This document shows positions 56,095-64,000 of a stretch of 64,000 nucleotides of DNA, piece by piece. The stretch is from assembly GCF_008973665.1 (NCBI RefSeq), contig NZ_WACP01000004.1, forward strand, positions 372,001 through 436,000. The letters run 5' to 3'. The translations under genes and the position numbers were made by a program. The stretch's first letter is position 1. Each line of letters opens with the position of its first letter. The notes under the pieces are model-generated. The model did not search any database, was not told the DNA's origin, and was given only the letters and a program-made list of their open reading frames with translations. This DNA is from Paenibacillus tengchongensis. GTDB lineage: Bacteria > Bacillota > Bacilli > Paenibacillales > Paenibacillaceae.

Positions 56095-56937
56095 ATGATT
56101 GAACTGGACAGCAAGGAATACGGTAAGGTTATGCCGCTGCTCGAAGGAATCGAGATCAATACCCTGTTTGCGGAGGCGGTGCTGGCCCGGAAGGTCGCCG
56201 GTAAGGTATACACAGACAGCGAGTTAGTTCCCCAGACATATTATGTGGTCCATCCTTACGGCATGTCGCTGCTGTTCGGCGCTGCGGGGAATGAGGCGTT
56301 TAACCGGCGGCTCTATGATTATCTCAGCAATCTCTCCGGTGCACGGGAGCAGGCGGAGTGGCTGCAGACCGATCCGGCCGGGGACTGGAGCGCCGTAATT
56401 GACTCCATGTTGTCCGGCATTAACCGCAGTGCGGCGGAGGCTGCGGCCGTCACAGGAGTGCCGGTACCCCGGACCATTGAGCGGAATACCAGAGTCAACT
56501 TCCGTTTCAACCGCGAGCTGTATCAGGAGGCCAAGCGGCATTATCGGCAGCCGGACGGAGAGGTTGTTCCGGCCGGCCAGCAGGAATTCCGCATGCAGGC
56601 AGGCAGCGTGATTCCTCGCTATTTCTGGCGGGATGCAGACCATTTTGCCTCCGAGGGCGCCGGGTTCTCACTGCTGGCAGGCGGTGAAACCGCATCTACC
56701 GCGTTCTCATCGTGCCGAACAGAGCGGCAGCTGGAGATCGGTATTGAGACGGGGGAAGCCTACCGGGGAAAGGGATATGCTCTTGCCGTGTGTTCAGCAC
56801 TCATAGATTATTGTCTGGCTCATGAGCTGGAGCCGGTATGGGCTTGCCGCCTGGAGAACAGGGGCTCCTACAAATTGGCGCAGAGGCTGGGCTTCGTCCC
56901 CACATTGACGCTGCCTTATTATCATCTTCGGGTGTAA
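56095..56937 (+). CDS. GNAT-family N-acetyltransferase
   Basis: 280 residues of the two-part GNAT_acetyltran type. The C-terminal GNAT core has the acetyl-CoA loop region IETGEAYRGKGYALAVCSALIDYC (Gly-rich Q/R-x-x-G-x-G/A motif as YRGKGYA) and ENRGSYKLAQRLGF, the usual end. The N-terminal ~150 residues are an extra domain (LYDYLSNLSGARE). Substrate unknown. Ribosome site AAGGAGG lies 11 bases before the ATG; the gene follows the HAD-MBL gene by about 80 bases. Confidence 0.85.
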   Translation: MIELDSKEYGKVMPLLEGIEINTLFAEAVLARKVAGKVYTDSELVPQTYYVVHPYGMSLLFGAAGNEAFNRRLYDYLSNLSGAREQAEWLQTDPAGDWSAVIDSMLSGINRSAAEAAAVTGVPVPRTIERNTRVNFRFNRELYQEAKRHYRQPDGEVVPAGQQEFRMQAGSVIPRYFWRDADHFASEGAGFSLLAGGETASTAFSSCRTERQLEIGIETGEAYRGKGYALAVCSALIDYCLAHELEPVWACRLENRGSYKLAQRLGFVPTLTLPYYHLRV

Positions 56938-56967
56938 TGGTCTGTATCTATAAGTTCATTGATGAAG

Positions 56968-56992
56968 GAACGCTGCAGAGCGTTCTTTTTTT
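56968..56992 (+). terminator. Terminator after the GNAT gene
   Basis: GAACGCT and AGCGTTC around GCAG, followed by seven T. Confidence 0.88.
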
Positions 56993-56993
56993 A

Positions 56994-57026
56994 TTGAAAC
57001 CTCATCAGATAATGATTATCATTATC
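56994..57026 (+). promoter_or_regulatory. Promoter with overlapping Fur box before the AraC-type regulator
   Basis: TTGAAA at 56994-56999, a 17-base spacer, and TATCAT at 57017-57022 form a sigma-A-like promoter. The 19-base palindrome GATAATGATTATCATTATC at 57008-57026 is a near-exact Fur box (GATAATGATAATCATTATC) and covers the -10, so Fur-Fe2+ would block it. Confidence 0.85.
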
Positions 57027-57073
57027 ACTATAATGCCTATCAACTACAATTATTAAGTTAAGGGGGCGAGCCT

Positions 57074-58258
57074 ATGGTTCAGCGGCAACAGGCAGGTGAG
57101 GATGAACCGCCTAAGAGCGGGCGGCTCTCCATTCAGGATATCCGTGACTATATAGTCCGGAATTATGACCAGCCGCTTCCCATCCGGGAACTGGCGGAGA
57201 TGGCCGGGCTGAGCCCGAATTATTTCGGCGAGCTGTTTAAGAAGAATTACGGGCTGAGCCCGCTGGATTATCTGACGGAGGTGCGGCTGAGCAAGGCTAA
57301 GCAATATTTGCAGGAATCCGGCTATTTGCTGCGGGAAATCGCGCATAAGGTAGGGTACAGCGATGAGTTCTATTTCAGCCGGAAATTCAAGAAGGCGTTC
57401 GGCATACCGCCCTCGGCATTCAGCGGACGGCAGAAGCGGCGGCTTGCCGCCGCTTCTGCAGCTATGACGGGCCAGCTGCTGGCTCTGGGCGTCATTCCCG
57501 TGGCTGCGCCGATGGATGCGAAGTGGACTTCGTTCTACTATAACCAATACTACTCCCGGATCGAGGTTCACCTGCGGGCCGATCAACTGGACCACGCTGC
57601 CGAGTGTGACAAGCTGATCCGTGCGCGCGCGGATGCGGTTATCGGCCATGAGAAGCTGCCGGCAGAATGGCGGGAAGCATTGCAGCAGAATGCAGTATCT
57701 CTGTTCATCCCCGGGGAGCAGGACCGCTGGGATGTTCAATTGCGGGAAATCGCCGGTTTTATCGGCAGAGAGGCGGAGGCCGAGCGCTGGATTGCCGATT
57801 ATACCGGCCGGGCGCGGCGGGCGGGGGCCCAGACGGAAGCAGCGGGCGGCAGGGTGCGGACGCTGGTACTGCGGCTCTGCGGTAATGAGCTATATGCTTA
57901 TTGCAACAGGGGGATCCGTGATGTGCTGTATGGTGCGCTTGGGCTGCCATCAGCCTATGCTAGCCGGGAGGGACTGTACAATGAGCGAATCTCACTGCAG
58001 GAGGTGGAGCAGCTTAATCCGCAGCGCCTGCTGCTGCTGATCTGTCCCGATGCGGCTACAAGGCTGGAATGGCTGGCCCTGCAGCACAGGGAGAGCTGGC
58101 GCAGTCTGACGGCTGTGCAGGCCGGAGCGGTGGAGGCGCTGCCGTCGGATCCATGGTTTGAATATTCGGCCACTGCAATGGACCGGATGCTGGAAGAGGC
58201 GCGGCTGATCTTTACGGGGAATTGTCCAAGCCGCCAGCAGGGTGCAGTCCATGGCTAA
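57074..58258 (+). CDS. AraC-family regulator with periplasmic-binding-protein-like domain (Btr-like)
   Basis: 394 residues. Two AraC helix-turn-helix motifs at about 17-117 (PIRELAEMAGLSPNYFGELFK and LREIAHKVGYSDEFYFSRKF), followed by a domain from about 130 to 390 that resembles iron-siderophore binding proteins (LLALGVIPVAAPMDAKW, DAVIGHEKLPAEWRE). B. subtilis Btr, which activates the bacillibactin uptake genes after binding Fe-bacillibactin, has such a domain too but also an N-terminal part that is missing here. It precedes the binding lipoprotein and esterase and has its own Fur-controlled promoter. It probably activates them when iron-siderophore is present. Confidence 0.85.
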   Translation: MVQRQQAGEDEPPKSGRLSIQDIRDYIVRNYDQPLPIRELAEMAGLSPNYFGELFKKNYGLSPLDYLTEVRLSKAKQYLQESGYLLREIAHKVGYSDEFYFSRKFKKAFGIPPSAFSGRQKRRLAAASAAMTGQLLALGVIPVAAPMDAKWTSFYYNQYYSRIEVHLRADQLDHAAECDKLIRARADAVIGHEKLPAEWREALQQNAVSLFIPGEQDRWDVQLREIAGFIGREAEAERWIADYTGRARRAGAQTEAAGGRVRTLVLRLCGNELYAYCNRGIRDVLYGALGLPSAYASREGLYNERISLQEVEQLNPQRLLLLICPDAATRLEWLALQHRESWRSLTAVQAGAVEALPSDPWFEYSATAMDRMLEEARLIFTGNCPSRQQGAVHG

Positions 58259-58291
58259 ACCCGCCGGCCATCCGCTATAATCTCCAGTAAT

Positions 58292-58310
58292 GAGAATGAT
58301 TATCATTAAG
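58292..58310 (+). promoter_or_regulatory. Fur box before the siderophore-binding lipoprotein
   Basis: GAGAATGATTATCATTAAG carries the core AATGATTATCATT shared with the first Fur box. TATAAT at 58276-58281 just upstream may be the -10, so the box would lie over the transcript start. It begins 32 bases before the ATG. Confidence 0.8.
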
Positions 58311-58323
58311 GGGGATATATTTT

Positions 58324-59364
58324 ATGAACAAAGTCCTTGGCCGGCGGGCATGGCAGTTGAAAGCCATGCCGCTATACACCATTCTGCTGGCGGCACTGCT
58401 CCTGTCAGGCTGTGGTAATGAAGCAGCAGGCAATGCCGGCGGCAACGGAGGAACCGAAGCCGCAGCTGCACCGGCTGCTACACAAGCTGCGCCGCCGGCA
58501 TCGCCGGAGGCTACTGAAGCGGCTGCAGCGGCATATCCGCTGGTGGTGACAGATGAACTGGGCCATGAAGTCAACCTGGAAGCTCCGCCGGAGCGGGTAT
58601 TCGCGCCTTATATGGAAGATTCGCTGGTCGTGCTGGGCGTGAAACCGGTCGGGCAGTGGGCAAATAACGGGCAAGGCCAGGAGTATTTGCAGGACCGGCT
58701 AGCCGGTGTGCCGCTTGTCGATTTCACCAGCGGTCTGCCTTCACCGGAAGTGGTCATGGCGATGGAGCCGGATCTGATTATCCTGCATAACCAGTTCTAT
58801 GCGGAGAACGGTGTTTATGAGCAGTATTCACAAATTGCCCCCACCTATGTGTTCAAGCAGGCGGCGGGCGATCTGGATCACTCGGTGACGGTTCTCGGCG
58901 AACTGCTGGGCAAGCAGGAGGCCGCTGTGCAGGGGCTGGCGGATTACCGCAGCAAGGCTGAGTCGGCGAAGGCGGAGCTTGCCCCGCTTATGGAAGGCAA
59001 GAAGGCGCTTATCATCCGCTTTAATTCGCGGGGAATGTTCCTGATGGGCGGGGTGTACGGCGGATTCGTGCTGGCTGAGGAGCTGGGCATTGCCAAGAGT
59101 GAATTGGTCGCCGCTGAGAACAGCCTGGACTTGTCGCTGGAATTGCTGCCGCAGATTGATGCGGACTATCTATTTCTGGCCAATGATTCGATGAACAGCG
59201 GAGAGGCCTTCTATAAAGAATTGACGGAGAGCGCCCTTTGGAAGAGCGTTCCCGCCGTGAAAGCAGGACAAGTATACAACGTAGATGACCGGTATTGGCT
59301 GGGCGGCGGCCTGGTAGCCTACGGTAAAGTCATAGACGATGTATTGGAGATTCTGGCGCCATGA
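58324..59364 (+). CDS. Iron-siderophore ABC transporter substrate-binding lipoprotein
   Basis: 346 residues. Signal peptide after a basic start, lipobox LSGC, an Ala/Glu-rich spacer, then a type III periplasmic-binding fold: ERVFAPYMEDSLVVLGVKPVGQW, MAMEPDLIILHNQFY, FKQAAGDLDHSVTVLGELLGKQEAAVQ and a long helix between lobes. The group is FeuA/FhuD-like; FeuA binds ferric bacillibactin. Controlled by a Fur box. The esterase gene overlaps its stop by four bases. Permease and ATPase genes are absent from the window, so it must use components encoded elsewhere. Confidence 0.88.
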   Translation: MNKVLGRRAWQLKAMPLYTILLAALLLSGCGNEAAGNAGGNGGTEAAAAPAATQAAPPASPEATEAAAAAYPLVVTDELGHEVNLEAPPERVFAPYMEDSLVVLGVKPVGQWANNGQGQEYLQDRLAGVPLVDFTSGLPSPEVVMAMEPDLIILHNQFYAENGVYEQYSQIAPTYVFKQAAGDLDHSVTVLGELLGKQEAAVQGLADYRSKAESAKAELAPLMEGKKALIIRFNSRGMFLMGGVYGGFVLAEELGIAKSELVAAENSLDLSLELLPQIDADYLFLANDSMNSGEAFYKELTESALWKSVPAVKAGQVYNVDDRYWLGGGLVAYGKVIDDVLEILAP

Positions 59365-60179
59365 GCACATTGGTAAACAACAGTTATCCGCATGCCGGCT
59401 GCGAGGAGCATATTCTATTCGCCCGGACCAGCGGGCTGGAATACCGGATTCTTGTTTCCCGTCCCGGCGGGGACGCCCCGCCGGCAGGCTATCCGGTCAT
59501 CTATGCGGCAGACGGCCACGCGCTGTTCCATACGCTGGCCGAGTCCGCCCGGCTGCAGACGCGCAAGCCGCACGGTTACGATCCCGCCGTGATCGTCGGT
59601 ATCGGTTATCCGTCGGGCGAGCCGTTCGATATGATCCGCCGCTGCTATGATTTCACCATTCCGGCCGATGTTACGTCGCTCCCTAAGCGGCCGGACGGCA
59701 GCCAGTGGCCGGAGCACGGGGGAGCGGACAGGTTCCTGGATGTGCTGGAGAAGGAGATCATGCCGCTGATCGGCGGGATGTTTCCGGTTGACCCCAAGCG
59801 GCAGTCACTGTTTGGGCATTCGCTCGGCGGCCTGCTGGTTCTGCACACACTCTTTACCCGCCCGGCGCTCTTCTCGCACTTTGCCGCCGGCAGCCCCTCG
59901 GTTTGGTGGGGCGATTATGCGGTGCTGGAAGAGCTGAAGCATTTTACCGGAGCATTCCCGCAGCTTGGTCTGTCGCCGAAGCCGAAGCTGTTGATTACGG
60001 TCGGAGCGGAAGAACTGGAGCATATGGTGGCCGATGCTGAGCTGCTGCCGGAACGCCTGGCCCCGCTTGCATCTGCCGGGCTTGAAGTCAAGCTCGCCAA
60101 GTTCCCGGAAGAAGGACATGTCAGCGTGCTTCCGGCGGCGCTCAGCCGGCTGCTGCGTTTCGCTCTGGAACAGCCCTGA
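59361..60179 (+). CDS. Alpha/beta hydrolase, probable ferric-siderophore esterase (BesA/Fes-like)
   Basis: 272 residues. The serine-hydrolase elbow GHSLGG (Ser nucleophile) is near residue 153, with Asp and His of the triad in LKPKLLITVGAEE and EEGHVSVLPA. Esterase_D-like lineage (IroE, Fes, BesA): these cytosolic enzymes split ferric trilactone siderophores to release iron. Starts inside the stop codon of the binding-protein gene (ATGA), so it is cotranslated with it. B. subtilis has the same pairing of feuA with besA (ybbA). The siderophore is not proven to be bacillibactin. Confidence 0.86.
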   Translation: MSTLVNNSYPHAGCEEHILFARTSGLEYRILVSRPGGDAPPAGYPVIYAADGHALFHTLAESARLQTRKPHGYDPAVIVGIGYPSGEPFDMIRRCYDFTIPADVTSLPKRPDGSQWPEHGGADRFLDVLEKEIMPLIGGMFPVDPKRQSLFGHSLGGLLVLHTLFTRPALFSHFAAGSPSVWWGDYAVLEELKHFTGAFPQLGLSPKPKLLITVGAEELEHMVADAELLPERLAPLASAGLEVKLAKFPEEGHVSVLPAALSRLLRFALEQP

Positions 60180-60201
60180 GCTCAGTCCCCCTGTTCATAT
60201 G

Positions 60202-60241
60202 AAATACCCCCGCTCCGCTGCAGATGGAGACGGGGGTATTT
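60202..60241. terminator. Bidirectional terminator between the esterase and PH-domain genes
   Basis: AAATACCCCCG..CTCC pairs with GGAG..CGGGGGTATTT around a 9-base loop. T-rich ends face both ways, and it lies between two convergent genes. Confidence 0.8.
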
Positions 60242-60272
60242 GGCGCTGCTGATCCTTATGGGAACCGCGTCA

Positions 60273-60701
60273 TTAGCCGTTCAGACGTTTCAGGTTATCG
60301 CCGGCAATAGTGATAAGTGCGGTATAAAGCGGCCCTACATTAAATTTTTTGCTGAATTCGAATTTGTAGGCAGCGGTTTGAATGTTGTTCGCTTTGTAAT
60401 AAGGCGAGGCGATGTAGTGAAGCGTAAGCTCGCAATCGTCAAAGCCGGTGCCGCCTGTCTCCATGGTCACTTCGTAAATCGAATTTAAATGAATGGAAGC
60501 GACGCGGGTCTTCTTTCCGGTAACCCCTTGATGGTCAATCAGGATCAATCGGTCATCTGTAAGAATAAACGTGTCGCGGATAAGCTTGAACCCCATGCGG
60601 ATTTGCTCGTCGTTCATCAGATAGCCCCCGTATTGGGCCGTCAATTCGGGAACGGACATCTCCGAGTAGTTACCAAGCAATCCGCCAAACAAGTTAGCCA
60701 T
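60273..60701 (-). CDS. PH domain-containing protein
   Basis: 142 residues from ATG 60701, which follows AGGAGG; an in-frame upstream start at 60746 is less likely. Bacterial PH (bPH_1/YvbH-like) fold: [42 protein letters not shown] is the beta-sandwich, and a C-terminal helix ([16 protein letters not shown]) caps it. Function unknown; bacterial PH proteins often sense envelope stress or bind lipids. Single gene. Confidence 0.85.
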   Translation of the reverse strand: MANLFGGLLGNYSEMSVPELTAQYGGYLMNDEQIRMGFKLIRDTFILTDDRLILIDHQGVTGKKTRVASIHLNSIYEVTMETGGTGFDDCELTLHYIASPYYKANNIQTAAYKFEFSKKFNVGPLYTALITIAGDNLKRLNG

Positions 60702-60930
60702 ATAATTCCCTCCTGTAGGTTTCGCTCCGGTGAACTGAAAATTCACCTGCTTGCCACTACAAATTCTCCGCCGCTTGCGCTACTCCTGCCAAATAAGAGA
60801 CACCAACCACAATTTTTAATTCTAACACGGCAAAATGCAATCGGTTTCCCGGTTGTACATTCGCAGCTTGCATTTTCACGAAAAATATATCAATTTCCAA
60901 ATTTTGAACTATTCAAAAATCGACGAAAAA

Positions 60931-60937
60931 TGTCGAA
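60931..60937 (+). promoter_or_regulatory. Spo0A box-like site upstream of the chemoreceptor
   Basis: TGTCGAA, the exact seven-base Spo0A box, is in an AT-rich stretch 86 bases before the chemoreceptor ATG. On its own such a short motif occurs by chance; see the related finding. Confidence 0.3.
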
Positions 60938-61022
60938 ATATATCTCAGCCCGCGTGAAGTTGGGGGACGCCCCGGAAACACAGGCGGAGCTACAGTATTG
61001 TATCTCAGGGGGAGTATACATC

Positions 61023-62612
61023 ATGAAGTGGTATGGAAATTTGAAGACAGCAACAAAAATTATCTCCGCATTTCTGGCGGTGGCCGTTCTCCTCGCGGGT
61101 TTCGGCATTTATTCGATGATGACACTGCAGGAAATGAACGACAATATGGATGAAATGTATGACAACAATCTGATTTCGGTCCGGGAGTTGTCTGCAGCGC
61201 AGATTAACTACCAGAAGATGAATGCTTCTTTGCGCGATATCAGCACCGCTTCGAGCAGCGCCGCGGTCACCCGATATATGGAGGAAAGCGCCGCTTCCCG
61301 GGAGTTGTTCGACCAGAAAGTGGACACTTACCGCCCGCTCGCGACATCAGAGCGGGAACAGACACTTTTGCAAAATCTGGATACGCAATTCAAGACCTAT
61401 TTACAATTGTTCGATCAGGCCATTGCTGTGGTGCAATCAGGCGGTACACTCGGAACCGGCAACTTTGATTCTGCCAGTATTAGAGAGACTGGACTTCAGG
61501 TTTCTCAAACCCTCAGTGAATTGATCGACACGAACTCCGATCTGGCGGAACAGACGAATAATAATGCAAAGAAAACGTACGAACTGTCGCTAATTGTAAC
61601 GGTTTGCGTAGTGGTATTGGCGGTCATCGTTAGCCTTCTAATCGGCTATTCCATTGCCCGTTCCATTTCGCGGCCGCTTCAAAAGATGGCCAGTCTGGCT
61701 GCAGAAGTGGCTGGTGGCAATCTGACGCAGAAAACGGATATCTCCGGCACCAATGAGGTCGGACAACTGGCAGCTTCGCTGAACCGGATGGTAGACAATT
61801 TGAGCACACTGGTTAACGGCATTACCATGAACTCGCAAAGCGTGGCCGCCTCCTCGGAAGAAATCTCGGCCAGCACACAGGAAATTTCCAGTACTAGCAC
61901 CAACCAGTCGGCATCGGCGGCCAGCATTACCGAATTGTTCCGTGAGCTGTCTCTCGCTATCAATTCAGTGGCGGCCAGCGCCGAGGAAGCGGCCGAGTTG
62001 TCCAACGATACGGTGCGGACGGCACGCGAAGGCGGCGGCGTGGTGGAAGCCTCGCTGAAGGGAATGCAGGCAGTCAATGTGAAGATGGCCCAGCTCGAAG
62101 ACGACTCCCGCAAAATCGGCGATATTATCGAGGTGATCGACGATATCGCCGAGCAGACGAACCTGCTTGCGCTCAATGCCGCCATTGAGGCTGCCCGCGC
62201 CGGAGAACAGGGACGGGGCTTCGCCGTCGTTGCCGATGAGGTCCGCAAGCTGGCAGAGCGCAGCGGCGAGGCGACCAAAGAGATTACCGGCATCATCAAG
62301 GCGATGCAGGACAACACCAAGCTGAGCGTCCGGGCTGTAGCGGAAAGCGTCGAGCAGTCCGCCATGACCAGCCACGCGTTCGAGCAAATTATTTCGATGG
62401 TGAACCACTCCGCGCTGAAGGTGAATGAAATAGCTGCTGCCTGCGAGGAAGAGTCCGCCCAAGCGGCCGAAGTGATGAACTCGGTCGAGGCGATTTCCGC
62501 TTCCAGCGAAGAGTCTGCGGCTGCAGCAGAAGAGACAGCTGCGGCCTGCCAGTCACTGGCCCAGCTTTCCGAAGAGCTCGCTCATTCTGCGGCTGCCTTT
62601 AAGACCCATTAA
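61023..62612 (+). CDS. Methyl-accepting chemotaxis protein with four-helix-bundle sensor
   Basis: 529 residues from ATG 61023 (GGGGGAG about 9 bases before it); the frame is open upstream but this start gives the correct N-terminal membrane helix (about 10-32). Residues 33-180 form a four-helix-bundle (4HB_MCP-like) sensor with [15 protein letters not shown] helices, then a second membrane helix (about 183-207), HAMP and a signalling domain with tip [20 protein letters not shown] then [20 protein letters not shown]. It is followed by cheW and cheA, with which it forms a receptor array unit. Confidence 0.92.
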   Translation: MKWYGNLKTATKIISAFLAVAVLLAGFGIYSMMTLQEMNDNMDEMYDNNLISVRELSAAQINYQKMNASLRDISTASSSAAVTRYMEESAASRELFDQKVDTYRPLATSEREQTLLQNLDTQFKTYLQLFDQAIAVVQSGGTLGTGNFDSASIRETGLQVSQTLSELIDTNSDLAEQTNNNAKKTYELSLIVTVCVVVLAVIVSLLIGYSIARSISRPLQKMASLAAEVAGGNLTQKTDISGTNEVGQLAASLNRMVDNLSTLVNGITMNSQSVAASSEEISASTQEISSTSTNQSASAASITELFRELSLAINSVAASAEEAAELSNDTVRTAREGGGVVEASLKGMQAVNVKMAQLEDDSRKIGDIIEVIDDIAEQTNLLALNAAIEAARAGEQGRGFAVVADEVRKLAERSGEATKEITGIIKAMQDNTKLSVRAVAESVEQSAMTSHAFEQIISMVNHSALKVNEIAAACEEESAQAAEVMNSVEAISASSEESAAAAEETAAACQSLAQLSEELAHSAAAFKTH

Positions 62613-62636
62613 TTCTACAGACGGAAGGTGCAGAGC

Positions 62637-63062
62637 ATGGCTTCGCCGCAAAAAGATCAATATATAGAACTTTCAGTAGGCGCCGAAATATGTGCCATTC
62701 CCATCGGGGAAATCCATGAAATCATCAAGATGCTTAGCATCACGGATATTCCTTTATGCCGCAGTGAGGTCAAGGGAGTCATTAATTTGCGCGGCAAGGT
62801 GGTATGTGTGCTTAGCCTGCGTTATATGCTGGGTATGTCCGATGAACCGTATACACGGGAGAGCCGGATTATCGTAGTGCGGTACCGCGACGAGTTTGTC
62901 GGCCTGATTGTCGACAAGGTGAATAAGGTTACGACCTACGCGGAGCTCCACCCGCCTGCCGGGATGAATATCCGCGGCCGGGACGGGATATTCCAGGGAA
63001 TCGGTCAGGACGGGGACCGGATCGTAGGTATATTGAAGCTCGAGGAATTACTGGGCGGCTAG
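62637..63062 (+). CDS. cheW: Chemotaxis coupling protein CheW
   Basis: 141 residues from ATG 62637 (GGAAGG 8 bases before). Two intertwined beta-barrels of the CheW fold: QYIELSVGAEICAIPIGEIHEII, VKGVINLRGKVVCVLSLRYML, FVGLIVDKVNKVTTY and IGQDGDRIVGILKLEEL. The NLRG loop is the receptor/CheA contact. It links the chemoreceptor just upstream to the CheA encoded just downstream. Confidence 0.94.
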   Translation: MASPQKDQYIELSVGAEICAIPIGEIHEIIKMLSITDIPLCRSEVKGVINLRGKVVCVLSLRYMLGMSDEPYTRESRIIVVRYRDEFVGLIVDKVNKVTTYAELHPPAGMNIRGRDGIFQGIGQDGDRIVGILKLEELLGG

Positions 63063-63082
63063 GGGAGGAAGTGAGCGAGAGG

Positions 63083-64000
63083 ATGGAATTGTCGGCCTAC
63101 CGTGAGATTTTTATAGAAGAGTTAAACGATCAGATGGAGCGGATGGACCAGGCACTGCTGGCGCTGGAGCGGGGGGCGGCGCCGGAAGTGGTTCAGACGC
63201 TCTTCCGGGCGGCCCATACCATCAAGGGCTCGGCGGCAACGATGGGCTTCCGCGAAATGAGTGATCTTACCCATGAAGTGGAATTTGTGCTCGAATGGAT
63301 TCGTGAGAAGAAGCCGGAGGTCACGGTTCCGCTGATCGATGTCCTGTTTAGGGCGCTGGACGCGATGAAAACGCTCCGCACCCAATATGTCAGCGGCTCC
63401 GCTTACGATGACTGCAGTTCTGTAGTGGCGGCGCTGCAAATCATAGTCCGCAGGCCTGAGCGTCTGCCGGTCCGGCTGCCGGAGCTTAGCGCTGCGGAAA
63501 GCCTGCGGGCCGAGGCCGCCGTCGCTTCCGGCCAGCGGCTGCTGGCTGTGCTCGTAAGGCTGAAGGAAGACTGCCTGATGAAAGCGGCACGCTATTTCAT
63601 GCTGCAGCAGCGGCTTGAGGATTTATGCGGCGGTACGGTGCTTGCTTCTTCATTGGCCGCAGCAGCACCGGACGGCGACGAAGAAGCGCGGTACGGCAGC
63701 TTTGCCTTTGTCATTGCGGCTTCCAGGGCTGCGGATGGGCTGCAGGCCCAGTTGGCCGGCGACTCCGATGTGGAGAACGCTGAAGTTGTACCGTTCCCGC
63801 TGCAGACGGCCGGGAAAGCGGAATATCCGGATCCGGGGTCCGCCGGACCGGCTGCCGGGGAACAGCCTAAAGGCAACTCCGGACAGCCGACCGTCCGTGT
63901 CCATGTCGAGCGGCTCGACCAGCTGATGAATCTCGTGGGAGAGTTGCTGATTGATCAGACCTCCCTGGCGGATCTTCACACAAACGGCCAGCGCAGTGAT
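63083..64000 (+). CDS. cheA: Chemotaxis histidine kinase CheA (partial, runs off right edge)
   Basis: 306 codons open at the window end. The ATG at 63083 fits the family; the GTG at 63071 is only two bases from GGGGAGGA, so is less likely. P1 phosphotransfer domain at about 1-105 with His in AAHTIKGSAATMGF near residue 46. A P2-like region follows (about 140-240), where CheY would bind, then a Gly/Pro linker, and VRVHVERLDQLMNLVGELLI is the start of the P3 dimerisation helix. The ATPase and CheW-like domains lie beyond the edge. Last gene of the mcp-cheW-cheA run. Confidence 0.93.
   Translation, partial: MELSAYREIFIEELNDQMERMDQALLALERGAAPEVVQTLFRAAHTIKGSAATMGFREMSDLTHEVEFVLEWIREKKPEVTVPLIDVLFRALDAMKTLRTQYVSGSAYDDCSSVVAALQIIVRRPERLPVRLPELSAAESLRAEAAVASGQRLLAVLVRLKEDCLMKAARYFMLQQRLEDLCGGTVLASSLAAAAPDGDEEARYGSFAFVIAASRAADGLQAQLAGDSDVENAEVVPFPLQTAGKAEYPDPGSAGPAAGEQPKGNSGQPTVRVHVERLDQLMNLVGELLIDQTSLADLHTNGQRSD

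Noticed and set aside
60489..61022. N-terminal extension of the chemoreceptor frame
   Set aside because: The open frame runs 178 codons upstream, but it overlaps the PH-domain gene on the other strand, and a ribosome site plus membrane helix fix the start at 61023.

Overview
The window looks like chromosome from a Gram-positive, spore-forming, high-GC Firmicute, most likely Paenibacillus. The grounds are the family content: LplB/YtcP-type polysaccharide ABC permeases beside YesM/YesN two-component regulators, many lipoproteins with lipoboxes, strong AGGAGG ribosome sites, intrinsic terminators with T runs, cre-like and Spo0A-box-like sites, a CgeB-type glycosyltransferase, and SpoIIE/RsbW/STAS partner-switching proteins. 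No rRNA, tRNA, CRISPR, phage or intact insertion sequence was seen. Both window ends cut genes: a CWC cysteine-rich protein on the left and cheA on the right.

Layout. 1-9.3 kb: CWC protein, then a carbohydrate ABC importer (two permeases and a lipoprotein) followed by a YesM-like kinase, a YesN-like regulator and a second lipoprotein, with cre-like sites in front of both halves. 9.3-16.2 kb: YbaK-type deacylase; a MarR regulator divergent from a DHA2 drug exporter with two palindromic operators between them; a fossil of a carboxymuconolactone decarboxylase; an AT-rich orphan with a BtrH/C39-like front and a beta-rich tail; a PFL (UPF0210) protein with its ACT-domain partner. 16.3-21.7 kb: a phosphorelay operon made of HPt-REC-GGDEF-REC, a lone REC and a large hybrid kinase. 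21.9-28.3 kb: aldo/keto reductase, DUF421 membrane protein, lspA, cysJ-cysI sulfite reductase. 28.4-31.4 kb: a small repeat protein, a WbsX-like protein and a CgeB-like glycosyltransferase, perhaps a surface or spore-surface group. 31.5-36.7 kb: methionine aminopeptidase, then a PAS-PP2C phosphatase, an RsbW-like kinase, a Cache chemoreceptor and a STAS protein in one run.

36.7-46.4 kb: CBS protein, serine hydrolase and xylose-isomerase-like protein on the minus strand; then a polytopic membrane protein of unknown role directly before an 1806-residue Ser/Thr kinase-AAA-GAF-PAS-GGDEF protein. 46.4-46.7 kb holds a modular nested inverted repeat. 46.7-54.4 kb: amino-acid permease, small lipoprotein, asparaginase, and a three-gene xylose/ribose-class sugar importer. 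54.5-60.2 kb: a HAD/metallo-beta-lactamase fusion, a GNAT acetyltransferase, and a Fur-box-controlled siderophore group (AraC regulator with a binding-protein-like domain, binding lipoprotein, esterase) that lacks permease and ATPase. 60.3-64 kb: PH-domain protein, then chemoreceptor, cheW and the start of cheA.

The theme is signalling: two GGDEF proteins, two chemoreceptors, a partner-switching set, two kinases and many sensor domains. The points most worth following up are the chemoreceptor embedded in a partner-switching module, the membrane protein/giant kinase-cyclase pair, the AT-rich orphan, and the intergenic modular repeat. All functional calls come from reading the sequence and family knowledge; no database search was run.
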